Below are positions 45,329 to 54,185 of a stretch of DNA of 56,594 nt, in pieces. The translations under genes and the position numbers were made by a program. The notes beneath the pieces are model-generated. The model saw nothing but the letters and a program-made list of their open reading frames with translations, ran no database searches and was not told the origin of the DNA. The DNA comes from an uncultured Erysipelotrichaceae bacterium (GTDB lineage: Bacteria; Bacillota_I; Bacilli_A; Erysipelotrichales; Erysipelotrichaceae): NCBI GenBank assembly GCA_927435855.1, contig CAKMJZ010000034.1:1-56594 (forward strand), written 5' to 3'. The stretch's first letter is position 1. The number at the start of each line of letters is the position of its first letter.

Positions 45329-45343
45329 TTTCTACGGATATAG

Positions 45344-47515
45344 CTAGCTGAGAAATTCGATCAGTCGCTGCTTCAGATAGGTCTTACGAGTATCCTTATC
45401 CACGGTCGATACCGCTTTTTCAAAGGCGGTTTTTTGTCCGACCAAAATCAACGAACGACTTGCCCTCGTAATGCCGGTATACATCAAACGTCTTTGTAAC
45501 ATCTGACCATACTCCATGATTGCGGCCATGATGACGATTGGATATTCACTGCCTTGAGCTTTGTGTACGCTGATGCAATAAGCATGTGTGATATGGATAA
45601 ACCACTCCGGTGTGTATTCGACGATGATACCATCAAAATCCACAAACATCCGATTCTGATTGTTTTCATCTTCCGAAGCAAATACGATTTCAATCAATAT
45701 CCCGATATCACCATTAAAGACATCGTCCTCCGGCTGGTTCTTTAATTGCAAGATTTTATCGCCTTCCCGATACAATCGATAACCGACTTGTAGTTCGCGT
45801 TTCTGCTTGCTTGGCGGATTACATAATTTCTGTAAAGCATGATTTAATGCATCAATGCCTGCCGGACCGCTGTACTTAGCCGCAAGCACTTGAATATCCT
45901 GAATGCGATAGCCTTTCATCATGGCTTCATCAACGATGCGTAAGATTAAGTCTTTTACATCATAAGGCTTCGCCGAAAAGAACCGTACATCATTTTTACA
46001 CATGGACTCATTAAAGTTACCTTCTTTGATGTGTTGTGCCAACTGAATGACATCCGATCCTTCTTTTTGGCGGTAAATGTGTTGTAAGCGCACGGTTTTA
46101 AAACGGTTAGATGCAATCAAGTCTCGTAAAACACTGCCACAAGCCACTGAAGGCAGCTGATCTTCATCACCGATAAACAAGATCTTGCGAACGTAACCGC
46201 TGGCCAAAGCCAACTGTGCCATCAACCAGCCATCGACCATGGAAAACTCATCTATGATCAACACATCGGCCAACAGCGGATCTGATGCATTTTTACCAAA
46301 AGTATTGGTTTCCAGATTCCACTTCAATAACGCATGAATCGTGGTCGCAAAGTTACCGGTTACTTCTTTCATGCGCTTTGCCGCCCTTCCGGTCGGTGCA
46401 CAACAGACGATTTCATAGCTTGGATAGCGCTTTTTGCATACATCAATGATGCCTTGCACGATCGTTGTCTTACCTGTTCCTGGACCACCGGTCAATATCA
46501 TGACATCTTCATCAAAAAAACTAAGTACTGCTTGACGCTGGATATCATCATATTCAATGCCGATACGTGCTTCAAAATCATTTAAAAGTTCATTCACGTC
46601 TTTATCACTGTGATCAAATGTACGCAATGGAAATGTCACAAAGAAGTTTGCGATATCATTTTCAGCTTTATATTGAGTGAAATGGTAGAGTTTACCCTCT
46701 TCATCGACGACTTTTTCCTTATCAATCAATCGATTTAAAACTTCATCGATATCATTAAGCCACTCTCCAAACAAACGTGAACAACGGTATGAAAGCGATT
46801 CAATATCTGTATAGGAGTCGCCGGTGGACATACATGTGTCCATAATAGCTGATACGATGGCGGCTTCTTTGCGTAAGGGATGCTCAATATCAAATCCCAT
46901 TGATAACGCCAGTTTATCAGCCGTCGTAAATCCGATTCCATCGACCTCATCAATTAATCGATACGGATTCTCACTAATCAGATCAAGCGCTTTATCGCCA
47001 TATATCTGATCGATTTTCATGATATTGCGAATACCCAATCCATGAGTAGTAAAGAAGCGTACGGCTTCTTCCAAATTATCCTGCTGGCAAACACCGATGA
47101 TAATTGCTTCCCTTTTCTTCGGGTTCATACCTTGTACATCCAGTGAAAGTTCAGGATTATCACGTATTAACCTTAAAACATCTTCACCATAGGTATCGAC
47201 GATGCGCTGAGCTAAGGTTTTTCCCACTCCTGGGAATAATGGTGATGACAAGTATCTGACAATCGATTCTTTGTCCGATGGCAACAGTCGGCGATAACTT
47301 TCAATCGAAAACTGCATTCCATATTTGGGATGATCGATGTAAGTTCCGGAAAATTCAAAAAGGACATCCTTGGGTAACTCAGGCAAATACCCCGTCACAA
47401 AGATATCCTTTTCTGTTAATTCATATAAACGAAAACGCAACACGGTGAACGAGTTGCTTTCACTGCGAAAGAGCACTTGGCGGATTTTTCCGGTAATAGT
47501 GCTGGTTTCATTCAT
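45344..47515 (-). CDS. recD2: RecD2-type 5'-3' DNA helicase
   Basis: A DNA repair helicase that acts without RecBC. The chain is about 723 residues from MNETSTITGKIRQVLF. An N-terminal OB region is followed by helix-hairpin-helix modules (FPGVGKTLAQRIVDTYG, VDGIGFTTADKLA) and the motor. Walker A is ILTGGPGTGKTTIVQ, Walker B VLIIDEFSMVDG, and the last motif is HITHAYCISVHKAQGSEYP. The start ATG (47515) overlaps the CPBP gene stop by 4 bases; a GTG 18 bases upstream is an alternative. The ribosome binding site is weak, so translation is probably coupled. B. subtilis also has recD2 between mnmA and alaS. Confidence 0.95.
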   Translation of the reverse strand: MNETSTITGKIRQVLFRSESNSFTVLRFRLYELTEKDIFVTGYLPELPKDVLFEFSGTYIDHPKYGMQFSIESYRRLLPSDKESIVRYLSSPLFPGVGKTLAQRIVDTYGEDVLRLIRDNPELSLDVQGMNPKKREAIIIGVCQQDNLEEAVRFFTTHGLGIRNIMKIDQIYGDKALDLISENPYRLIDEVDGIGFTTADKLALSMGFDIEHPLRKEAAIVSAIMDTCMSTGDSYTDIESLSYRCSRLFGEWLNDIDEVLNRLIDKEKVVDEEGKLYHFTQYKAENDIANFFVTFPLRTFDHSDKDVNELLNDFEARIGIEYDDIQRQAVLSFFDEDVMILTGGPGTGKTTIVQGIIDVCKKRYPSYEIVCCAPTGRAAKRMKEVTGNFATTIHALLKWNLETNTFGKNASDPLLADVLIIDEFSMVDGWLMAQLALASGYVRKILFIGDEDQLPSVACGSVLRDLIASNRFKTVRLQHIYRQKEGSDVIQLAQHIKEGNFNESMCKNDVRFFSAKPYDVKDLILRIVDEAMMKGYRIQDIQVLAAKYSGPAGIDALNHALQKLCNPPSKQKRELQVGYRLYREGDKILQLKNQPEDDVFNGDIGILIEIVFASEDENNQNRMFVDFDGIIVEYTPEWFIHITHAYCISVHKAQGSEYPIVIMAAIMEYGQMLQRRLMYTGITRASRSLILVGQKTAFEKAVSTVDKDTRKTYLKQRLIEFLS

Positions 47516-48243
47516 AGCGTTGAACTCAACCACATGATGCTTAAAGCAATCGCATTATTGGTAAAATGTAACAGAATCGCCGGGAATACCGAACCGGTTT
47601 CCTCGTATATTTTTACAAAGAAAAAGCCCATTGCCATATAGGTGAATATATTCCATAAATCCAAAAAATCGCCTGCTAAAAGTGAAGCGAAAACATGAAC
47701 AAAGCCAAAGGCAAACATACTGATAAAAACAGCCCGTTTATACGAATAGCGATTACGTAAAGCACGGTATAATCCACCTCGAAACACAAGTTCTTCAACG
47801 ATAGGTGCCATAATCAGTGCCGCAAAGATAATAAGTACCGGCGATTCCATAAAGGTCTGATACACTAAATCCTGATTAGCACTGGATTCTACCCCGGTGA
47901 ATGTACTAATGGCCGTATTGACAACAAATAGCGATGCAAAAAGAAACAGATAATTAATCGGAATTTTCTTAAGATGACTAAACCAACGACCCTTCGCCAT
48001 CCTCAATGATTCACTTATTATGGGTTGAGCCAGATACAATGTCAGTAAAATTAAAGAACCATAAATGCCAAAAGCGACTTCACTGGTCATAGCACCGGAC
48101 TCTCCAGTCAGTTGATATGTGATAAATACTCCTAAAATCGGATAAATAAATAAATAACCAAGCAAGTAATTCGAAATAAGTGCAAACACACGTGTATGCA
48201 TCATTGGTAAGTTTTGATCTAATCGTGGATTTCTTCTAATCAT
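47512..48243 (-). CDS. CPBP-family (CAAX-like) intramembrane metalloprotease
   Basis: A 243-residue membrane protein with about six to eight helices. The active-site motifs are MAPIVEELVFRGGLYRAL (EExxxR), GFVHVFASLLAGD and LHFTNNAIAL (HxxxN). Bacterial members have been linked to bacteriocin immunity or signal processing; here there is no bacteriocin gene near. It overlaps mnmA by 4 bases and the recD2 start by 4, so it is co-transcribed with both. Confidence 0.88.
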   Translation of the reverse strand: MIRRNPRLDQNLPMMHTRVFALISNYLLGYLFIYPILGVFITYQLTGESGAMTSEVAFGIYGSLILLTLYLAQPIISESLRMAKGRWFSHLKKIPINYLFLFASLFVVNTAISTFTGVESSANQDLVYQTFMESPVLIIFAALIMAPIVEELVFRGGLYRALRNRYSYKRAVFISMFAFGFVHVFASLLAGDFLDLWNIFTYMAMGFFFVKIYEETGSVFPAILLHFTNNAIALSIMWLSSTL

Positions 48244-49382
48244 AGTTTCCCCCTTGATAAACGCTCTGACATCGACAATCCATTTTTAAATGTCTCTTCG
48301 ATGACACCTCCACCTAAACAAACATCCCCTAAATAAAACACCGCTTCTTGTCCGGGTGTGACAGAAGCTATCGGATAAGCATATTGTACAATCACCAAAT
48401 TACTCTCAAATCGAATGGTCACCGGATGATCTTTTTGGCGATAGCGAAATTTCGCGTTGCACGATAATTCCTCTGTTGGAAGCGGACCAAACCAATTGAT
48501 CCTTGAGACCCGGCATTCATCCGTTTTCAGCCAGTCATTGTCTTCTTTTGCGGCAACATAAAGCGTATTGCTATCCAAATCCTTATGAACCACAAACCAA
48601 GGACCTTCCACTCCGCCAATACCCATGCCCTTGCGTTGTCCCAAGGTATAAAACATGACTCCATGATGTTCTCCAACAATTTTTTCTGTATCTATATCGA
48701 CAATCTTTCCCGGTGTTTTAGGAATGTAATTATGCAAGAATTCGCGAAAGTGACGTTCACCGATAAAGCAGATGCCGGTCGAATCTTTCTTTTGAGCTAC
48801 GGATAAATCCAATTCAAGAGCGATTTTTCGGACTTCGGCTTTGGTCAACTCTCCCACCGGAAACAAGGTATGATTTAAAGCATCCTGCGGAACCTGAACC
48901 AAAAAGTAGGTTTGATCTTTATTGGCATCTAATCCTTTGAGCATAATTGCGTCTTTATCTTTGTGATGTAAAACACGGGCATAATGACCCGTTGCAACCC
49001 AATCAAATCCCAAAGACTTAGCATACTTGAAGAAAGCATTAAATTTGATATGACGGTTACATAAGATATCGGGATTGGGCGTGCGTCCTTTCTTCGTTTC
49101 TTCTAAAAATACCGAAAACACATCATCCCAGTACTCTTTGACAAAATCGACCCGCAACAAAGGCAGTCCGAGTTTATCTGCTACCTTCTTCGCATCGAGG
49201 TAGTCTTCTTCCTGTGGACAAATGTCATCCAGTCCTTGCGTAGGATTTCCAAGAATATCATTATTGGCATAAGCATCCCAATTGCGCATAAAAGCACAGG
49301 TCACATCATGACCTTGCCCTTTAAGTATATAAGCGGCGACTGCCGAATCGACACCACCGGATAATCCGACTAAAATCTTCAT
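48240..49382 (-). CDS. mnmA: tRNA-specific 2-thiouridylase MnmA
   Basis: Inserts sulfur into U34 of tRNA-Lys, -Glu and -Gln. The 380-residue protein has P-loop VGLSGGVDSAVAAYILKGQGHDV and the first catalytic cysteine in NPDILCNRHIKF. The second is in STGICFIGERHF, followed by YTLGQRKGMGIGG. GAGGTGAAAT precedes the ATG, and an extended -10 TGCTATAAT lies 20 bases upstream inside the spx terminator region. Confidence 0.97.
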   Translation of the reverse strand: MKILVGLSGGVDSAVAAYILKGQGHDVTCAFMRNWDAYANNDILGNPTQGLDDICPQEEDYLDAKKVADKLGLPLLRVDFVKEYWDDVFSVFLEETKKGRTPNPDILCNRHIKFNAFFKYAKSLGFDWVATGHYARVLHHKDKDAIMLKGLDANKDQTYFLVQVPQDALNHTLFPVGELTKAEVRKIALELDLSVAQKKDSTGICFIGERHFREFLHNYIPKTPGKIVDIDTEKIVGEHHGVMFYTLGQRKGMGIGGVEGPWFVVHKDLDSNTLYVAAKEDNDWLKTDECRVSRINWFGPLPTEELSCNAKFRYRQKDHPVTIRFESNLVIVQYAYPIASVTPGQEAVFYLGDVCLGGGVIEETFKNGLSMSERLSRGKL

Positions 49383-49401
49383 ATTTCACCTCAACGAATC
49401 T

Positions 49402-49410
49402 ATTATAGCA
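49402..49410 (-). promoter_or_regulatory. Extended -10 promoter of mnmA
   Basis: The minus strand reads TGCTATAAT about 20 bases before mnmA, between the spx terminator and GAGGTG. Confidence 0.65.
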
Positions 49411-49413
49411 TAA

Positions 49414-49441
49414 TAAAAAAAAGCTATGAAACATCATAGCT
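49414..49441 (-). terminator. Intrinsic terminator after spx
   Basis: The minus strand reads AGCTATGA-TGTT-TCATAGCT followed by eight Ts. Confidence 0.93.
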
Positions 49442-49872
49442 CAATTCTCTTGACGGACTTCTCCGCACGTGCAGAAATTCGGACAGCTCGGACCGCAATT
49501 CACCTTAGCGATATTGCGTAATTCCGGCGGAACGAATGCACCGATTTCTTCTTCGTCGTAACCGACTAAGAAACTCCGTTCATTCAGAATAATCGGACGT
49601 TTTAGTACCGAAGGGTTGTTTTGGATAAACTTGACCAAAGCACTCATGGACAATTCATCTAAATCGATTTTCAGTTCTTGTATGACTTTTGAACGTTTCG
49701 AGATAATATCTTCCGTACCGTTTTCAGAGCGCATCAGTAAATGCTTGATTTCACTCTCATTAAGTAAGGTAGTAAATATATTTTTTTCGATGAATTTCAA
49801 TTCACGATCTTTAAGCCACTGTTTTACTTTACGGCAGGAAGCACAGCCAGGAGATGTGTATACAACGATCAT
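49441..49872 (-). CDS. spx: Spx/ArsC-family redox regulator with cysteine-rich tail
   Basis: A 143-residue protein of the Spx/MgsR/ArsC family that would bind RNA polymerase alpha. The thioredoxin-like CASC switch (Cys10, Cys13), NGTEDIISKRSKV and LKRPIILNERSFLVGYDEEEI all match Spx. Its C-terminus is unusual: instead of the normal Spx end it has CGPSCPNFCTC, four cysteines near 126, 130, 134 and 136. These could bind metal or sense redox or metal state, and would change the usual C-terminal ClpXP/YjbH recognition. A TATAAT (49897-49902) and AAGGAGG precede it. It might be a paralogue rather than the main Spx. Confidence 0.85.
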   Translation of the reverse strand: MIVVYTSPGCASCRKVKQWLKDRELKFIEKNIFTTLLNESEIKHLLMRSENGTEDIISKRSKVIQELKIDLDELSMSALVKFIQNNPSVLKRPIILNERSFLVGYDEEEIGAFVPPELRNIAKVNCGPSCPNFCTCGEVRQEN

Positions 49873-49896
49873 TCGTTAAATCCTCCTTGTCATCTT

Positions 49897-49902
49897 ATTA
49901 TA
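49897..49902 (-). promoter_or_regulatory. -10 box of spx
   Basis: The minus strand reads TATAAT about 24 bases before the ATG; the -35 is not clear. Confidence 0.5.
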
Positions 49903-49933
49903 AACGATAAGTTAAAATAATAAAAGATACTAC

Positions 49934-49961
49934 TTGACAATAATAGCGGTTACATTATATT
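49934..49961 (+). promoter_or_regulatory. Promoter of the amino-acid permease gene
   Basis: TTGACA (perfect -35), 16 bases, TATATT; TATTAT with an 18-base spacer is an alternative -10. The spacer is filled by a cre box. A TTTTCA-CATTA-TGAAAA inverted repeat follows in the leader (49974-49990). Confidence 0.8.
49941..49954 (-). promoter_or_regulatory. cre site (CcpA operator) in the permease promoter
   Basis: The minus strand reads TGTAACCGCTATTA, 13 of 14 matches to TGWAANCGNTNWCA. It fills the spacer between -35 and -10, so CcpA binding should repress. Confidence 0.78.
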
Positions 49962-49973
49962 ATTTTCATTAAG

Positions 49974-49990
49974 TTTTCACATTATGAAAA
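49974..49990. repeat. Inverted repeat in the permease leader
   Basis: TTTTCA-CATTA-TGAAAA, a six-base perfect inverted repeat between the promoter and the start codon. It may be an operator or an mRNA hairpin; there is no T run after it, so it is not a terminator. Confidence 0.5.
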
Positions 49991-50012
49991 CAATTTCAAA
50001 AGGGAGAAACAC

Positions 50013-51374
50013 ATGGATTCACAACAACAACGGAAGTTTGGTCTTTTGACCACAGTTGCGATGATTGCGGGCATCGTCATCGGATCTGGCATTTTCTTCA
50101 AAACCGACGACATATTACGTGCGGTTGAAGGCAATGTTTTACTCAGCTCCTTGGGCTGGATACTAGGAGCCATCGGTATCATTTTTGGCGGATTGACAAT
50201 CGCTCAGTATGCCAAAAAGGAAGATACAGTTGGCGGAATTATTACCTATAGCGAAATGGCTTGGGGTAAAACCTTAGGTTACTTAGCTGGTTGGTTTCAA
50301 ATCGTGTTTTATTATCCGGCGCTTGTCGCCATCATCGCATGGGTAGCCGCAAGCTACATCTTGGTGTTATTTGGTGCGCCCGGACCATTCTCATCAGGAG
50401 AATTTACCTTATTCTCATGGGTTCTGACCGTGGGCTTAATGGTCGTATTCTTCATCTTCAACAGCTTTGCTACAAAGGCAGCTGGAAAATTCCAGTCATT
50501 CGCTTTAATTGCCAAAGTATCGGCATTAGTCGTACTTGCATTGTTTGGTTTGGTATTGGGAAATCCAATCGTAGCTGTTCAGGCAGCTTCACGAGGCGGT
50601 ACGATGAGCGGTTTGTTTGTCGCACTAATTTCCATCGCCTTTGCCTATGATGGCTGGCTAGTCGCTCCTTCGGTTGCACACGAAATCAAAAATCCCAAAC
50701 GTAATCTGCCATTGGCACTGACATTTGCGCCAATTCTAATCATGTTTGTCTACTTGGCCTATACTATCGGCTTAACCTCAGTGTTAGGTGCCGATGTCGT
50801 TATGGAATTAGGCAATGCGGCTGTTGGAGAAGCAGCAACGATGTTCTTTGGGGCATGGGGTCCTAAAATCATTTACGTATTTGTAGTAATCTCAATTTTG
50901 GGAACGTTTAACGGATTGATCCTCGGTTTCATCCGCCTGCCATATGCACTGGCACTTCGTGAAGAAGTACCCTTCTCTGCAAAACTGGCTGTCGTCAACA
51001 AGAAATTCGATATCCCTCTGGCTTCTGCACTTTTAACATTCTTTATCAGCCTTGTCTGGTTGTTCTTACACTTCTTAAGTACCTCAGGCGTTGTTCAATA
51101 CGGCCTGTCGATGTTTCAAGGGTTGGAGATTGACGGATTGCCAATCGTATTGACCTATGTATTCTATGTCATGCTTTATATTGGAGTCATAAAAAAAGCT
51201 AAAGTTGATGGTTTGTCAGTACTTAATGGCTACATCATTCCGATCTTGGCCGTGTTAGGTGCAGCGATCGTTATCTACGGCGGTCTGAGTGCTCCTAAAT
51301 TTAACGTATATTTTATTATTTCTTTGGTAGGAATCGGTGCTGGACTATTGATTAAACCGAAGAAAAGTGCTTAA
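50013..51374 (+). CDS. APC-family amino-acid permease
   Basis: A 453-residue transporter with about 12 membrane helices. TM1 carries the APC glycine motif MIAGIVIGSGIFFK and TM6 the region FVALISIAFAYDGWLVAPSVAHEIKNPKRNLP. It imports or exchanges amino acids by proton symport or antiport; specificity cannot be read. AAAGGGAG precedes the ATG. The cre site in its promoter, shared with tpl and the ornithine operon, makes tyrosine, ornithine or a related amino acid an attractive but unproven substrate. Confidence 0.92.
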   Translation: MDSQQQRKFGLLTTVAMIAGIVIGSGIFFKTDDILRAVEGNVLLSSLGWILGAIGIIFGGLTIAQYAKKEDTVGGIITYSEMAWGKTLGYLAGWFQIVFYYPALVAIIAWVAASYILVLFGAPGPFSSGEFTLFSWVLTVGLMVVFFIFNSFATKAAGKFQSFALIAKVSALVVLALFGLVLGNPIVAVQAASRGGTMSGLFVALISIAFAYDGWLVAPSVAHEIKNPKRNLPLALTFAPILIMFVYLAYTIGLTSVLGADVVMELGNAAVGEAATMFFGAWGPKIIYVFVVISILGTFNGLILGFIRLPYALALREEVPFSAKLAVVNKKFDIPLASALLTFFISLVWLFLHFLSTSGVVQYGLSMFQGLEIDGLPIVLTYVFYVMLYIGVIKKAKVDGLSVLNGYIIPILAVLGAAIVIYGGLSAPKFNVYFIISLVGIGAGLLIKPKKSA

Positions 51375-51376
51375 AT
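51348..51376 (+). promoter_or_regulatory. Possible trpS promoter inside the permease 3' end
   Basis: TTGATT, 17 bases, TTAAAT with TG upstream (TGCTTAAAT). A start near 51383 would yield the full T-box leader. Confidence 0.45.
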
Positions 51377-51382
51377 AAAAGC

Positions 51383-51602
51383 ATCAACTAAGAAAAAAGG
51401 AAGTAATGTCGCAATCCTTGCTTAAAGAGAGACAATGTCGGTGGAAATTTGTCACTAGCTGCGATATGAATTGGGCTTTTGGAGTTGTGGATGGCATCAG
51501 TCGTCCACCGGCGTTCACCGTTATCCCACACAAGCGACTCTTATGAGTAAGTTGGGTGGTACCGCGCAGACAAGCGTCCCTACATGGGGCGCTTTTTTTA
51601 TT
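51383..51602 (+). promoter_or_regulatory. T-box leader of trpS (tryptophan-responsive)
   Basis: The T-box GGGTGGTACCGCG lies at 51554-51566, followed by the terminator AGCGTCCC-TACAT-GGGGCGCT and T7. GATATGAATTGGGC upstream contains a TGG (Trp) triplet as a plausible specifier. Stem I-like AAGAGAGACAATGTCGGTGG is present near the 5' end. Confidence 0.94.
51573..51600 (+). terminator. Intrinsic terminator of the trpS T-box
   Basis: AGCGTCCC-TACAT-GGGGCGCT (one G-T pair) is followed by seven Ts. Confidence 0.9.
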
Positions 51603-51618
51603 TCTCAGGAGGAACATT

Positions 51619-52611
51619 ATGAAACGAATGTTAAGCGGCATAAAGCCAAGCGGAGAATTGACACTAGGAAATTACCTAGGCGCACTTCGCAATTTTGTTA
51701 ATTATCAAGACGAATATGAAATGATCGTTTTTATCGCCAATCTTCATTGCATCACCGTGTATCAAGACCCCAAAGAGCTGCGTCAGTATCTTAAAGATGC
51801 GGTTGCTCTTTATCTTGCTTCCGGACTTGATCCACAGCGCTCAATCATCTTTTTACAGTCCGATGTCATGGAACACGCTCAACTCGGATTTATTCTGGCG
51901 TGTAACAGCTATCTAGGCGAGATGAACCGGATGACTCAATACAAAGACAAAACGGCCAAAGGCGAGAATGCTTTGACTGTGGGGTTTTATACGTATCCGA
52001 CTTTAATGGCCGCCGATATCTTGGTTTATGATCCAGATTATGTTCCGGTCGGCGAAGATCAGAAACAACACGTTGAAATCGCCAGAGACATCGCTGAGCG
52101 CTTTAATAATCGCTATTCCCCCACCTTTAAAATTCCCGAACCACTGATTCCCAAAGTAGGCGCAAGAATCATGTCATTAAGCGATCCTGCCAAGAAAATG
52201 AACAAATCTGATCATCAGGATAAAGGTGTTATTTATATGTTGGATGAACCAACCGTGATAAGAAAAAAAGTAGGTTCAGCTGTAACGGATTCATTTGGTA
52301 AAGTTGCCTTTGATCCAAAAGAACAACCAGGAATCGCCAATCTTCTTCAAATCCTGGCATCATGTAAAAATACGTCTATCGAACAGATTTTGCCAACCGT
52401 CGAAAATCTTAATTACGGTGATTTTAAGAAAGTCGTTGCAGATGCCATAATCGAATTACTCGAGCCGATTCAAGCTCGATATCACAAGATCGTATCGACC
52501 GATCTATTGGAAAAAACACTTTTTGAAGGCAAATTGAAAGCACAAGCCATCGCTTCTAGAAAGCTGAAGAAAGTTCAACATAAAGTCGGACTGGAAATCT
52601 TCAAGAAATAA
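51619..52611 (+). CDS. trpS: Tryptophanyl-tRNA synthetase
   Basis: A 330-residue class I synthetase. The start MKRMLSGIKPSGELTLGNYLGAL follows AGGAGG; the track ORF begins 21 codons earlier within the T-box terminator. TLGN is the HIGH-equivalent and PAKKMNKSD the KMSKS loop. VGEDQKQHVEIARDIAERFN is a conserved tryptophan-site region. It is followed by uppP after 2 bases. Confidence 0.98.
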   Translation: MKRMLSGIKPSGELTLGNYLGALRNFVNYQDEYEMIVFIANLHCITVYQDPKELRQYLKDAVALYLASGLDPQRSIIFLQSDVMEHAQLGFILACNSYLGEMNRMTQYKDKTAKGENALTVGFYTYPTLMAADILVYDPDYVPVGEDQKQHVEIARDIAERFNNRYSPTFKIPEPLIPKVGARIMSLSDPAKKMNKSDHQDKGVIYMLDEPTVIRKKVGSAVTDSFGKVAFDPKEQPGIANLLQILASCKNTSIEQILPTVENLNYGDFKKVVADAIIELLEPIQARYHKIVSTDLLEKTLFEGKLKAQAIASRKLKKVQHKVGLEIFKK

Positions 52612-52613
52612 CT

Positions 52614-53420
52614 ATGGAAAAACTATTTATTTTTATTATCCTGGCCATTATTCAGGGTATCACTGAACCGATTCCGGTATCATCTTCCGGTCATTTAGTC
52701 ATTGCGAAAAGTCTGTTTGGCTTACAGACAACCGATGCGACATTAGAGATTTTATTACATGCCGGATCACTTATCGCAATTATCGTCTACTTTTACAAAG
52801 ACATCAAAGATCTGGTTGTTTTAGGATTGGGATATTTCATCAAACCGACCAAACAAAAGCAACCTTATTTTCTTTACGGATTGAAACTGATTGTAGCGAC
52901 TATTCCAGCTGGTATCATAGGTCTTATATTCAAAGACACCATAGAAGCCTCCTTGAATTCTCCCAAAATCGCCGGAGGGTTTCTGTTATATACCGCATTG
53001 ATACTATTCATAGCATCTCGGATTCAACCCAAAAAATCACCCAAAGAATTCGGATTCAAAAATGCTCTTCTAACTGGATTGGCTCAAGCCGTCGCGCTAT
53101 TGCCCGGTGTATCGCGTAGCGGCTCGACCAATGCGGCATCTCTTATTCAAGGATATGACGTAGATACATCGATGCGATTTGCCTTTTTAATGTTTATTCC
53201 GATCGCAATAGTTGTCATCCTTGGAGGCATTCCCGACATGTTAGCAAACCCTGAATTTGGATCTTTGTTTATCCCCTATATGATCGCCATGGTTGTTAGT
53301 GGTGTGGTAACGTTTTACTCCATCAGATTATTCAAAATTATTCTGGTGAAACGTAAACTCCACTATTTTGCGTATTATTGTGTTTTTATCGGAATCTTCA
53401 CAATCTTGTTTATCGGGTAG
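52614..53420 (+). CDS. uppP: Undecaprenyl-diphosphatase (BacA/UppP type)
   Basis: A 268-residue membrane enzyme with about eight helices that dephosphorylates undecaprenyl pyrophosphate to recycle the cell-wall lipid carrier; overexpression gives bacitracin resistance. Signatures are GITEPIPVSSSGHLVIAKS and LLPGVSRSGSTNAASLI. The usual EFLPISSSGH reads EPIPVSSSGH here, with the core intact. It follows trpS by 2 bases and may depend on the same T-box transcript. Confidence 0.95.
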   Translation: MEKLFIFIILAIIQGITEPIPVSSSGHLVIAKSLFGLQTTDATLEILLHAGSLIAIIVYFYKDIKDLVVLGLGYFIKPTKQKQPYFLYGLKLIVATIPAGIIGLIFKDTIEASLNSPKIAGGFLLYTALILFIASRIQPKKSPKEFGFKNALLTGLAQAVALLPGVSRSGSTNAASLIQGYDVDTSMRFAFLMFIPIAIVVILGGIPDMLANPEFGSLFIPYMIAMVVSGVVTFYSIRLFKIILVKRKLHYFAYYCVFIGIFTILFIG

Positions 53421-53459
53421 TTTTGTAATAATATTAACAATGTAACAGGAGAAAAAAAC

Positions 53460-54185
53460 ATGATCAACATTCAAAACGTAACAAAAGTCTATAATGGCAA
53501 GGTTAAAGCAGTTGATAATATCTCTTTGACTATTGAAGATGGGCAAATCGTCGGTTTTATCGGTCCCAACGGTGCCGGAAAAACCACGACACTTAAAATG
53601 ATTACTGGAATCCTAAATTCGGATACCGGTAATATTTCGTTAAATGGCTATGACATCCGCAAAGATGCTATCATGGCAAAAAAGCAATTCGGATTTGTTC
53701 CGGATAATCCGGATATTTTCCTACGTTTAAAAGGTCTTGAATATCTAAATCTGATGGCAGATATTTATGAAGTAGATTCCGAGTCGCGACGCGAACGAAT
53801 CACAGAGCTGGCCAAACTTTTTGAAATGGACCATGCTTTAAACGATAAGATTTTGTCATATTCACATGGAATGCGCCAAAAAATCGTCGTTATGGGCGTA
53901 TTGGTTCATGATCCGAAAATTTGGATATTGGATGAACCCCTCACCGGCTTAGATCCGCAATCCGCATTCGCTCTTAAGGAAATGATGCGCAAAGTCGCTC
54001 AACAAGGCAAGACAGTATTCTTTTCAACCCATGTCTTGGAAGTCGCTGAAAAGCTGTGTCACAAAGTGGCAATCATAAAAAAAGGTCAGATCGCATTCTT
54101 TGGAACATTGGAAGAACTTAAGAAAGATTTTAGTCAAGATATGTCGCTGGAAGAGATTTTCCTAGAGGTCACCAAGAATGCGTAA
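53460..54185 (+). CDS. ABC transporter ATP-binding protein (ABC-2 type exporter)
   Basis: A 241-residue ATPase: Walker A FIGPNGAGKTTTLKM, signature SYSHGMRQKIVVMGVL (a G/S/H variant of LSGGQ), Walker B IWILDEPLTGLDPQSA and an HVLEVAEKLC switch. It lies 39 bases after uppP with AGGAG before the ATG, and overlaps the permease by 8 bases. It should energise the permease that follows; the substrate is unknown. Confidence 0.95.
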   Translation: MINIQNVTKVYNGKVKAVDNISLTIEDGQIVGFIGPNGAGKTTTLKMITGILNSDTGNISLNGYDIRKDAIMAKKQFGFVPDNPDIFLRLKGLEYLNLMADIYEVDSESRRERITELAKLFEMDHALNDKILSYSHGMRQKIVVMGVLVHDPKIWILDEPLTGLDPQSAFALKEMMRKVAQQGKTVFFSTHVLEVAEKLCHKVAIIKKGQIAFFGTLEELKKDFSQDMSLEEIFLEVTKNA

